Below, one piece after another: positions 8,506-16,688 of a stretch of 64,000 bases of DNA. Source of the stretch: Natronorubrum sediminis (lineage in GTDB: Archaea; Halobacteriota; Halobacteria; Halobacteriales; Natrialbaceae). The notes under the pieces are model-generated. The model searched no databases and was not told the origin of the DNA. It saw nothing but the letters and a program-made list of their open reading frames with translations. The first letter of the stretch is position 1. Each line of letters starts with the position of its first letter. The DNA lies in contig NZ_FNWL01000001.1 of NCBI RefSeq assembly GCF_900108095.1, forward strand, positions 496,001 to 560,000. The letters run 5' to 3'. Position numbers and translations under genes: made by a program.

Positions 8506-9654
8506 TCAGGCGTCCTCGAGCAACTGATCGCCGATGGTGTTCCGGAGCACCTCGCTGGTGCCCTCGTAGATTTCGTTGAGTTTGGCGTCTCGGTAGAATC
8601 GCTGGGCGGCGAAGTCCTTCGTGTAGCCGTAGCCGCCGTGGATCTGGATGCCCTCGTTCGCGACCTCGCGGCTCACCTCGGAGGCGTAGAGTTTGGCCTG
8701 CGAGGCGTCTTTGATGTAGTTCTCGCCCCGAATCTTCTTGTCTGCGGCCTTGTGCATGAGCATTTTAGCGGCCTGAATCTTCGTGTCCATGTCCGCTAGC
8801 TTGTGTTTGATCGACTGGAACTCGCCGATCGGTTGGCCGAACTGTTCGCGTTCTCCCGCGTAGTCTCGAGCCTCCTCGAAGGCGGCGCGAGCGATACCGA
8901 CCCCGCGGGCTGCGATGGTGATTCGCCCGCCGTTGAGTGTCTTGAGCGCGTGGACGAAGCCGTCGCCTTCCTCACCGAGCAGGCGCGATTCCGGAATTCG
9001 GAGGTCGTCGAAGCGAAGTTCGGCTGTTGGGCAGCCCTTATCGCCGAGTTTGTCCTCCGTCCCTTCGACGATGAAGCCGTCGTCCTCCTCGGGCCGAACG
9101 ACGAACGACGAGATTCCTTTGTTGCCCGCGTCCGGATCGGTCTTCGCGAACAGTGTGACGGTGTCGGCGACCGAGCCGTTGGAAATCCAGAGCTTGCCGC
9201 CGTTGATCACGTATTCGTCTCCGTCTTTCTCGGCGGTGGTCTCCATCGCCGGCACGTCGCTGCCCGCACCGGCTTCCGAGAGCGCGAACGCGCCGACGTC
9301 CTCGCCCGCTGCGACGGGCGTCAGGAACTCTTCCTTCTGGGATTCGTCGCCGAACTCGTAGAGCATGTTGCCCGCAAGCGAGGTGTGGGCTGCGACGACC
9401 GTCCCGAGTCCGCCCGACCCTCGAGCGATCTCCTCGAGTCCGATCGCGTAGGAGTGATAGTCTAACCCAGCGCCGCCGTACTCCTCGGGGAAGGGCATCC
9501 CCATCAGTCCGAGCTCGGCCATCTCGCCGACGAGGTCGGCCGGGAACTCGTCCTCGTGATCGATCTCGTCCGCGACGGGAACGACCTCTTCGTCCACGAA
9601 CTCGGAGACCATCTCCCGAATCTGGCGTTGCTCGGCCGAGAGTGCGAAGTCCAT
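8506..9654 (-). CDS. Acyl-CoA dehydrogenase
   Basis: The 382-residue FAD enzyme performs the first dehydrogenation of acyl-CoA in beta-oxidation or branched-chain amino acid breakdown. All three domains are visible: N-terminal helical, middle beta (GAFALSEAGAGSD flavin/substrate loop and KLWISNG), and C-terminal helical with QIHGGYGYTKD. The catalytic base is Glu364 in IYEGTSEV, the position used by short/medium-chain enzymes. A TATA-like GATACTACTA lies about 30 nt upstream of the ATG. It shares architecture with the enzyme at 33.1-34.3 kb. Chain-length preference cannot be assigned. Confidence 0.94.
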   Translation of the reverse strand: MDFALSAEQRQIREMVSEFVDEEVVPVADEIDHEDEFPADLVGEMAELGLMGMPFPEEYGGAGLDYHSYAIGLEEIARGSGGLGTVVAAHTSLAGNMLYEFGDESQKEEFLTPVAAGEDVGAFALSEAGAGSDVPAMETTAEKDGDEYVINGGKLWISNGSVADTVTLFAKTDPDAGNKGISSFVVRPEEDDGFIVEGTEDKLGDKGCPTAELRFDDLRIPESRLLGEEGDGFVHALKTLNGGRITIAARGVGIARAAFEEARDYAGEREQFGQPIGEFQSIKHKLADMDTKIQAAKMLMHKAADKKIRGENYIKDASQAKLYASEVSREVANEGIQIHGGYGYTKDFAAQRFYRDAKLNEIYEGTSEVLRNTIGDQLLEDA

Positions 9655-9766
9655 GCTCGAGCAATCGCGGCGTCCATTGTTAGTAGTATCGCTGTCGGTC
9701 GGTTTGATATCGCTGCTTCTCGACGGTTTTGAGATCGCCGTCGTCGTTGATTTCGTCTCGGCTTCC

Positions 9767-10405
9767 TCACCGACTCCAGGACTCGAGGGCCTCGTCGATC
9801 GAGTGCTCGCCGCCCAACAGTTCGAACGTCTCGCCGACGAATCCGTCTCGCTCGAGGCACGCGATCAGCGTCTGGGCGACGTCTTCGCGCGGGATATCGC
9901 CGTCCCCGAGGTCGAAGTTGCCGACGCGAATCCGTCCGTCTCCGTCCTCGTTCGTCAACTCGCCGGGTCGAACGATCGTCCACTCGAGGTCGCTCTCGCG
10001 AAGGTACTCGTCGGCTTCCGCTTTGGCGATCAGGTAGTCCTGGAGGGCCTCGGGTGCGTCGTCCGGGTCGTCGACACCCATCGAACTGAGCATGACGAAT
10101 CGATCGGCTCCCGCCTCGAGGGCGGCGTCGATTAGCGCGATTGCGCCGTCGCGGTCGACGCCGTAGACGTCGTTCCCACCGGAACCCGCCGCGAAGATAA
10201 CCGAATTACAGCCCTCGACGGCGTGTGAGACCGATTCTGTAAGATCGGCGACGACCGTCTCGTCCGCACCGATCGCGTCCATCTCCTCGGTCTGGTCGTC
10301 GTCGCGGACCATCGCTTTGGCCTCGTGATCGCTCGCCCCGAGGCGTTCGGTAACGTGTTGTCCGACCTGTCCGTGTGCGCCAGCGACGAGTACAGTCTGT
10401 GCCAT
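9767..10405 (-). CDS. NAD(P)-binding SDR-type reductase (atypical, YwnB/NmrA-like)
   Basis: The 212-residue Rossmann protein opens with LVAGAHGQVGQHV (GxxGxxG), continues with EAKAMVRDDDQ and ADLTE nucleotide contacts, and has the FAAGSGG and RPGEL segments of atypical short-chain dehydrogenases lacking a YxxxK pair. Such proteins act as NAD(P)H-dependent reductases or redox sensors. The ATG at 10405 directly follows a purine-rich GGAGAG and begins the Rossmann strand; the in-frame upstream extension was rejected. It is divergent from the squalene synthase gene. Its substrate is unknown. Confidence 0.86.
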   Translation of the reverse strand: MAQTVLVAGAHGQVGQHVTERLGASDHEAKAMVRDDDQTEEMDAIGADETVVADLTESVSHAVEGCNSVIFAAGSGGNDVYGVDRDGAIALIDAALEAGADRFVMLSSMGVDDPDDAPEALQDYLIAKAEADEYLRESDLEWTIVRPGELTNEDGDGRIRVGNFDLGDGDIPREDVAQTLIACLERDGFVGETFELLGGEHSIDEALESWSR

Positions 10406-10613
10406 GTCTCTCCTCTTCTTTCCGCAGGAATAGATCCGGTGTTGGAATACGCTGGGGAACCAATGGCAATTTCCGGTATGGATCCCGGTCGGTCGAAATC
10501 GATACCACGTCCGCCGTTCGACTCGAGTAAGACCGGTGTTCCTCGTATCGAACGGAACAGTCCGCCGAGACCGCGGTGTTTTTCCGGGGTCAGCACAAAG
10601 GAACAGAGAGTAG

Positions 10614-11666
10614 ATGACCACGGGCCAGCACGAACCGCCGACTGACGCCGATCTGGAGTGGTGTTACGACGCCGTTCACGACGTTTCGCGAACCTTTTCG
10701 ATCACGATCGATCGGCTCGAGGAGCCGATGGCGAAACACATCTGTCTCGGCTACCTCCTCTGTCGCGTCGCGGACACGATCGAGGACGCGGGTCACATTC
10801 CGCCGGAAGCGCAGACCGAACTGCTGACGACGTACGATCAGTTACTCGATCCGACGGCCGACCAGACGGTTGGCGACTTCATGACGGCCGTCGAGCCCTG
10901 GATTCCGGACGAGCGAACCGACGACTGGGACGTCGTTGCCGAGACGCCGCGCATTCTTCGAACGTTCGAGTCGCTCGAGGATGAGCCACGCGAGATCATG
11001 CGCGAACCCGTTCGAGAACTCGTCGACGGCATGGCGATGTTCACGAGTCGCTACGCCGAGGAAGGTGGGCTTCGCCTCCAGACGCTCGAGGAACTCGAGG
11101 AGTACTGCTGGTACGCAGCCGGAACCGTCGGCACGCTCATCACGGGGTTGGTCGCCCGTGGCGCGTCACAGGAGCGAGCCGCGGAGATGCGAGCGAACGC
11201 GCGGTCTTTCGCGTTACTCTTACAGCTGGTCAACATCGCGAAGGACGTCGAATCTGATTATCACGAGGAAAACAACGTCTATCTCCCCGCAGAGTGGCTC
11301 GAGGAAGAGGATATCGACATCGAGCAAGTCACCGACGACTCGAATCAACGCGGCGTCACGAACGTCATCAAACGCGTCACCGGCCGCGCGGAGACGTACC
11401 TCGACGACGCCCACCGCTACCTCGAGGTTGTCCCCGAAACCCACGGCAATCGCCTCTCGGCGTGGGCGATTCCGTACCTCCTCGCCGTCGGCACGATGCG
11501 AGAGCTTCGCGAACGCCCAGAGGACGTCATTCGCGACGGTGACGTGAAAGTCTCTCGAGCGGAAGTGTATGCGCTCTTGCAGACGTTCGAGGGTGAAATT
11601 TCCCGTGCGGCATTGGCCGACCTTCGCAAGGAGATGGCAGAAAAGCCGCTCCATCAGCAGTCGTAG
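10614..11666 (+). CDS. Squalene/phytoene synthase family protein (probably squalene synthase)
   Basis: The 350-residue enzyme condenses two isoprenyl diphosphates head-to-head. Both Mg-binding aspartate motifs are present: DTIED at residues 54-58 and the second DxxxD at 211-215 within NIAKDVESD. VSRTFSITI and YCWYAAGTVG are further family signatures. The SRTF...GYLLCRVADTIED pattern looks more like squalene synthase than CrtB. Squalene and carotenoids are both made by haloarchaea, so phytoene synthase remains possible. The start is ATG 10614, about 30 nt after GTTTTTCCG. Confidence 0.88.
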   Translation: MTTGQHEPPTDADLEWCYDAVHDVSRTFSITIDRLEEPMAKHICLGYLLCRVADTIEDAGHIPPEAQTELLTTYDQLLDPTADQTVGDFMTAVEPWIPDERTDDWDVVAETPRILRTFESLEDEPREIMREPVRELVDGMAMFTSRYAEEGGLRLQTLEELEEYCWYAAGTVGTLITGLVARGASQERAAEMRANARSFALLLQLVNIAKDVESDYHEENNVYLPAEWLEEEDIDIEQVTDDSNQRGVTNVIKRVTGRAETYLDDAHRYLEVVPETHGNRLSAWAIPYLLAVGTMRELRERPEDVIRDGDVKVSRAEVYALLQTFEGEISRAALADLRKEMAEKPLHQQS

Positions 11667-12177
11667 CCGTTTTCGGTCGAATCACTGTTACTTTGTGCGG
11701 AGGAGGTGTCGCAGTCGGCGATCAACTAGCCAACGCCCCGCTGTGTATCGCATCGACGCGGGCCCGCGGAATCCCGACGCCGAAAAAGGTACTTGCGTCT
11801 GCATATTGATCAGGCTGCCCAAATACGCCGGGAGAGCCTCGACGAAGATAAAGAAACAGGGTAAACCGTATTAGGGCCGATTCTTTCCACAATCTCGACA
11901 TCGGAAAGTATGTGATTACGGCCCACAGAAAGAATGGGATTTACATGCAGCTATCCGCGCGGAGACGGATCTTCAGGTATAACGATAACTGAGGGTTTCA
12001 CAAAAGGTCCCCCACACCGAATAGGGATTGGTCAGTACAGGGGCCAATAATAGATCGCGTTTGTTTTGAGACCCGAAACAGAATCTATTCCATCTCAAAT
12101 CACGATAGTGCTTCCACCTGCGCAACTACAGGTGCACAGGGGGAACGATCACTGAGAGTGACCGTGTCGACTGCTAG
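11667..12177. other. Non-coding, AT-richer stretch
   Basis: No supportable gene was found on either strand. By hand count, bases 11881-11940 have 26 G/C of 60 and 11941-12000 have 29 of 60, clearly lower than the flanking genes. One frame around 11881-11990 reads as a short peptide rich in His, Cys and Lys, but it has no recognised domain. The stretch could be decayed coding DNA. Confidence 0.5.
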
Positions 12178-12981
12178 TTACTTGCCTTCGAATTCGGGAT
12201 CTCGATTTTCCTGGAAGGCCGCCATACCTTCTTCGTGGTCCTGAGACTGGGCGAGAAGGCTCTGACCTGTGCGTTCGAACTCGCGAGCCGCGACGTAGGC
12301 CATATCTTGACTCTGGGTCAGGATCTTCTTGCCGACCGCAGTCGCAAGCGGAGCGGTATCGGCGAGATCTTCGGCGAACGATTGAATGTCTGAATCGAAT
12401 GAGTCGTCGTCGTAGACGCGATTGACGAACCCGAACCGATCGTGTGCCTCTTCCGCAGTCACCATCGAACCTTTCGATCCGGTACAGAGGACGAGTTCTT
12501 TGGCCTGGAACGAGCCGACCTCCTTCGATAATTTCGCACAGGCACCCGAGGCGGGGATGAATCCGATGTTGTCCTCCGGGTACCCGAACGTCGCCGATTC
12601 CGTGGCGACGATGAAATCACAGTGCAAGGCGAGTTCGAATCCGCCGCCGGCACACACGCCGTTGACCGCCGCGATGACTGGTTTTTCCATATGTTCGTAC
12701 TCGTCGAACATACGGTGGTGACGACGGTATTCCCAGCGGAAGCGGTCGGATTCGTACTCTCCCATCTCCCTGAGAAGGTCGTGATCGACTCCCGCCGAAA
12801 ACGCACGCCCCGACCCCTTGAGGATGACAACGCGAGCATCGCTGACTGCTGCTTCCTCAGCAGCTTCGCGCAGTTCTGTCCGCATCGTTCCGTTGATGGC
12901 GTTCAGTTTATCGGGCCGGTCGAACTGGATCGTAACGATATCCCCTTCGTGATCGTAATTGAGTGCTTTGTAATCAGCCAT
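12178..12981 (-). CDS. Enoyl-CoA hydratase/isomerase family protein
   Basis: The 267-residue crotonase-fold protein should add water across, or isomerise, an enoyl-CoA. The oxyanion-hole segment GRAFSAGVDHDLL and the AGGGFELAL and FGYPEDNIGF segments keep both glutamates found in classical hydratases. The start ATG 12981 lies about 27 nt after GCTTATCATG, indicating a leaderless message. It stands alone between two AT-richer gaps of roughly 0.5 kb and uses more A/T-ending codons than its neighbours, so recent acquisition is possible. A more specific role, such as isomerase or decyclase, cannot be excluded. Confidence 0.9.
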   Translation of the reverse strand: MADYKALNYDHEGDIVTIQFDRPDKLNAINGTMRTELREAAEEAAVSDARVVILKGSGRAFSAGVDHDLLREMGEYESDRFRWEYRRHHRMFDEYEHMEKPVIAAVNGVCAGGGFELALHCDFIVATESATFGYPEDNIGFIPASGACAKLSKEVGSFQAKELVLCTGSKGSMVTAEEAHDRFGFVNRVYDDDSFDSDIQSFAEDLADTAPLATAVGKKILTQSQDMAYVAAREFERTGQSLLAQSQDHEEGMAAFQENRDPEFEGK

Positions 12982-13431
12982 AAGGGTTGGTTTACCATGT
13001 CATGATAAGCCAGTTTCGATGGCTTGCCCGAGAGGTGAACTACCCCAGATGTCAATCCAGAGGACTTCATTCGCGCCACCATCACCCATATGGAAACGTC
13101 TCTCGATCCGCTTCAATCCGGCAGATGGCGTTTGTGGATCGGAAGAAGCCGACAACGCCTTCGAATTCTCTAAAGAGGAGTTCCGGACATATTCGAAGGG
13201 GCAACTGTGCGAACGCACGCAAATTTATCACCAAAATAGTATTTTTGGGTTGTCAGACTAGAACAATGTACGTTATCCTCTACACCGAGCGATTCGAACA
13301 GCCCCATTGTGCAGTCCCGTCCATGCTGTATATGCGCTGTGTATGCAGCACGAGGCTACGTATCAGATCCATTCTGAATAACGGAATTACGCTGCAACCT
13401 ACTAGTAATGAGTAGCAGTACGATCAATCAC
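12982..13431. other. Non-coding gap with promoter of the hydratase gene
   Basis: Apart from the probable TATA element of the hydratase gene near 13004-13012 (minus strand) no feature was recognised. Short open frames on both strands have no family resemblance. Base composition is again AT-richer than the surroundings. Confidence 0.5.
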
Positions 13432-14922
13432 TCACGCTGGTGAATCGACGAGATCACTAATTGCCTCGGATAGCAGCGATTCGAACCCGACCGACGCGAG
13501 TCCGATGGCTAAGGCGAGCACGACGGCTCCCACGGTGACGACGACCATCGCGGAGGTGATCGTTTCCCGTCCGTTGTCGGTCCCGTCGAACTCCCCAAAG
13601 TAGATGTGATCGACGAACGGGATCACGTACCCGAGCGTGAGTATCGTCGAGATAACGACGAATGTCGCGACGATCCACAGCCCTTCCTCGAGGGCACCAA
13701 CGGCGATGTACCACTTGCCGACGAACCCCACCGTTGGCGGTAGGCCGATCATCGCAATTCCGAGTCCGGCAAAGGCGGCCGCGACGACCGGAGCACGATC
13801 TGCGATCCCGTCGAACTCGTCGATCGTTCGGGCGTCGAAACGGATCGCAATGATCCCTGCAATGAGACAGAATGCCCCCTTTACGAGTCCGTGTCCGAAG
13901 AGTTGGATCACCGATCCGAACACTGCGGTTTCGGTCGCGACGAGCAACCCCGCAACGACGAGGCCGAACTGCGAGACCGTCGAGTACGCGAGCATTCCCT
14001 TGATGTTTCGCTGTCCGTAGGCCAGGACGTTCCCGACGAGCAAACTCACGATCGCCCCGTAGATGATGCCGTTCGTGACCAGCGGGTTCGCCGCGAGAAA
14101 ATCGACTGTGAACACGTCGAACAGGACGCGAAGCAGGGCGTAAACGGCCGCAGCCGGAAGAACGCCGGAGATGAGGGCGCTCACGGGATCAGGAGACCGA
14201 GCGTGCGTTTCGACCAGCCATCCGTGAAGGGGGACGAGCGCCACGAGCATCGCGAGTCCGACGGTCATACAGACGAACGAGGCGATCACGACTGGTTCGG
14301 TGTACCCGATCGTCTGGAACGTGCCGGCGAGTTGTTGGGCATCGCTCGAACCGGCCATCTGCGCGGCGACGAGAACTCCCAACAGGTAGACTGCGGTTCC
14401 GAACACCGTCGTACGTCGGTAGCCGGTCGCGGCGTCCCTCGTCCCGTCTTTGTCCCCGCACTCGACCAGACGACCCGTTGCGACGATCAGAACGAGCAAG
14501 AACCCGGCGGTCCCGAGCAGGTCGTCCGAGAAGACGACGCCGAACACGGCCGCGGTAAACAGCAGATACGATGCGTGAAACCGGCGTCCGTGCGGGCCAG
14601 CCGTTCGAGTGTATCCCAGTATCCCGAGCGTCAACACGACGTCGAGGAGTCCGACGGTTGCAGATAACGCGTCGGATCGGACCGAGAACCCGAATCCGCC
14701 GTCGAAGCCGAGGCGGTACGTGCTCGCGCCCTCGAGGATTAACAACACGGCGAGCGCGGTCGTCAACGCGCCAGTTATCGAGATCAGTATAGCGGAGAGG
14801 AGCCAGTAGCGATCGAACTCGTCGCCGTCACCGTCGCCGTCAGTTGAGACAAGTCGAACACCGAGAGCGCCGGCCGCCGGAACGGCGATACTGGAGAGCA
14901 TCAGCAAGCCGGCGAGAGTCAT
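13432..14922 (-). CDS. Antiporter-like (NuoN/MrpD) membrane subunit, degenerate proton-channel residues
   Basis: The 496-residue protein has about 13-14 hydrophobic helices and belongs to the Proton_antipo_M family shared by complex I and Mrp antiporters. The family segment VPLHGWLVETHARSP is clear, and the broken-helix lysine Lys348 (HGLVKGAF) is kept. However, the usual TM5 Glu is Leu (FLLVL for FxEL), the TM7 Lys is Leu (LVALVPLH) and the TM8 Lys is Ala (LPAAAVYALLR). It is the last gene of a three-gene operon; its ATG 14922 overlaps the previous stop (ATGA). It may be structural rather than ion-translocating. Confidence 0.85.
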   Translation of the reverse strand: MTLAGLLMLSSIAVPAAGALGVRLVSTDGDGDGDEFDRYWLLSAILISITGALTTALAVLLILEGASTYRLGFDGGFGFSVRSDALSATVGLLDVVLTLGILGYTRTAGPHGRRFHASYLLFTAAVFGVVFSDDLLGTAGFLLVLIVATGRLVECGDKDGTRDAATGYRRTTVFGTAVYLLGVLVAAQMAGSSDAQQLAGTFQTIGYTEPVVIASFVCMTVGLAMLVALVPLHGWLVETHARSPDPVSALISGVLPAAAVYALLRVLFDVFTVDFLAANPLVTNGIIYGAIVSLLVGNVLAYGQRNIKGMLAYSTVSQFGLVVAGLLVATETAVFGSVIQLFGHGLVKGAFCLIAGIIAIRFDARTIDEFDGIADRAPVVAAAFAGLGIAMIGLPPTVGFVGKWYIAVGALEEGLWIVATFVVISTILTLGYVIPFVDHIYFGEFDGTDNGRETITSAMVVVTVGAVVLALAIGLASVGFESLLSEAISDLVDSPA

Positions 14923-16688
14923 TCGACGACCACCCCGACGGTCAGCGCCACTACGAGACAACAGATTAATGCGAGGTATCGGTACCAGACGTTCGGCGCA
15001 ACTCCGAGGGATCCGGCGACACCCGACGCACGCTCTCGGTATTGTTCGCCGATGTCGTCCGGGAGCGTCCGCGCGATCGCTTCGTCCGGTGCGCTCACCG
15101 TTTCGATGGTCCTCCGTCTGGTCACTCGCTCGGCGGCAGCGAGTGTCCCGAAAACCGCCTCGGTCGCCGTGGCCGCGCGCTCGAGTGCACTGAAGACGAG
15201 CGGATCTCGAATCGCGTCGATATCGGTGCCGCCGTCGAATCGCTCGAAGAGCGGACGGCCCGCGAGAAAGACGATCGTTCCGGCCCCGAACAGCGCCACC
15301 TTCTCGAGAACGTGTCGCTGCGAGTAGGGCTCGGTCGACCACTCCGCGGCGGCCGGAAGCAGGTCGAACAACAGCCCGTAGGCGAGGCCGATGGCGATAC
15401 AGGCGACTGCGACTGGAAGCATCGTGAGCGCCTGTCCAGCAGTCGCGTCTCGGAGCCGCGTCTCCTCACCTCGGCGAATCGCGTAGTACCCGAATTTCCA
15501 GAACGAGACGATCGTTCCGACGGCCCCGACTAAGAGGAGCCACCGAAGCGGCGCGTGTCCACCCTCGAGCGCCGCATCGAGGACCATTCCCTTGCTGACG
15601 AACCCGTTGGTCCCGGGGACCGCGGTGATCGACGCGGCGGCTACGAGGAAGATTCCCGTGGCGACCGGCGCGTGAAGGCCGAGGCGGCCGCCGTTTTGAA
15701 GACGGCCCGTTCCGGCCCGCAAGACGATGAGCCCGGCGACCATGAACAGGAGTCCCTTGAACAGGACGTTATTGAACAGATGGGCGAACGCGCCCGCGAT
15801 ACCGAGCGAGGAGCCGATACCGATCCCCGCGAGGATGTAGCCCACCTGTGCCTGAATGTGATAGGCGAGCAGTCGGCGCGCGTCCTTCTGTGCAAGGGCG
15901 TATCCGGCACCAACGATTGCCATGACGCCGCCGACGTACGCGAGTACGAGGTTCCCCTCCGGGAACGCGCGGTAGGCCGCGTAGACGGCGAGCTTCGTCG
16001 TATACGCCGAGAGAACGACGGAGACGCCGACGTGGGGACTGGCGTACGTATCCGGGAGCCAGACGTGGACGCCGATGATCGCCGCGTTGATCCCGACGCC
16101 GATACCGACGGCCAGTGCGGGCAGTCCGCTCGAGACGCCGTCACCGTAGTGGAGCGCGTCTGTTCCACCGCCCTGTGCGACGACGTGGAGGGCGAGTCCA
16201 GCCGCCAGAATCGCGCCGCCGATAGCGTGGACGAGCGCGTAGCGAAAGCCGACGCGAACCGCGTCGCCGCCGTGAAGCCAGACGAGGATCGTACTCGCCA
16301 GTGCCATGAGTTCCCACCCGACGAGCAATCCGAGCCAGTCGCCCGCGAAGACGGCCCAGATCGCCGCGCCGGCGTAGCCGAGCGCGGCAACAACGTGACG
16401 ACGATCGCCACCAGTCACGGCCAGATACCCGATCGCGACCGTCCCAAACGCGGTGAACGCGAGTCCGGTGACTCGGGCCGCCGGATCGATCGCGACCGGA
16501 ACGATGACGAACTCGAGGAACGTCCACGATCCGTGCGTTCCCGTGGGTGCGGTGAGCGTCCACGCCAAGGCGAGGACGTAGGCTGTGATTCCGGCGACGA
16601 TTCCTGCCCGTCGACCGGCGAAGAGCGCGAGGAGTGCGGCGAGCCACACGACGAACGCCGGCGGAATCGCGTACACGGCGTCGATCAC
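14919..16688 (-). CDS. Antiporter-like (NuoL/MrpA-D) membrane subunit
   Basis: The 589-residue multi-pass protein is of the Proton_antipo_M family. Glu126 (GWELMALAS, TM5), Lys232 (TTKLAVYA, TM8) and Lys311 (NNVLFKGLLF, TM12) are in their expected places, while the TM7 lysine is replaced by Asn201 (GINAAIIGVHVW). A hydrophilic C-terminal region of about 100 residues precedes a last helix. The GTG start at 16688 overlaps the upstream stop as GTGA, and the gene's own stop overlaps the next start, so all three are co-translated. It probably forms the central ion channel subunit of an unassigned complex. Confidence 0.87.
   Translation of the reverse strand: MIDAVYAIPPAFVVWLAALLALFAGRRAGIVAGITAYVLALAWTLTAPTGTHGSWTFLEFVIVPVAIDPAARVTGLAFTAFGTVAIGYLAVTGGDRRHVVAALGYAGAAIWAVFAGDWLGLLVGWELMALASTILVWLHGGDAVRVGFRYALVHAIGGAILAAGLALHVVAQGGGTDALHYGDGVSSGLPALAVGIGVGINAAIIGVHVWLPDTYASPHVGVSVVLSAYTTKLAVYAAYRAFPEGNLVLAYVGGVMAIVGAGYALAQKDARRLLAYHIQAQVGYILAGIGIGSSLGIAGAFAHLFNNVLFKGLLFMVAGLIVLRAGTGRLQNGGRLGLHAPVATGIFLVAAASITAVPGTNGFVSKGMVLDAALEGGHAPLRWLLLVGAVGTIVSFWKFGYYAIRRGEETRLRDATAGQALTMLPVAVACIAIGLAYGLLFDLLPAAAEWSTEPYSQRHVLEKVALFGAGTIVFLAGRPLFERFDGGTDIDAIRDPLVFSALERAATATEAVFGTLAAAERVTRRRTIETVSAPDEAIARTLPDDIGEQYRERASGVAGSLGVAPNVWYRYLALICCLVVALTVGVVVE

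Noticed and set aside
11885-11990. Cys/His-containing frame that resembled the zinc-ribbon end of a transposase
   Set aside because: Only one Cys, no catalytic residues and no flanking inverted repeats; too little to call a remnant.
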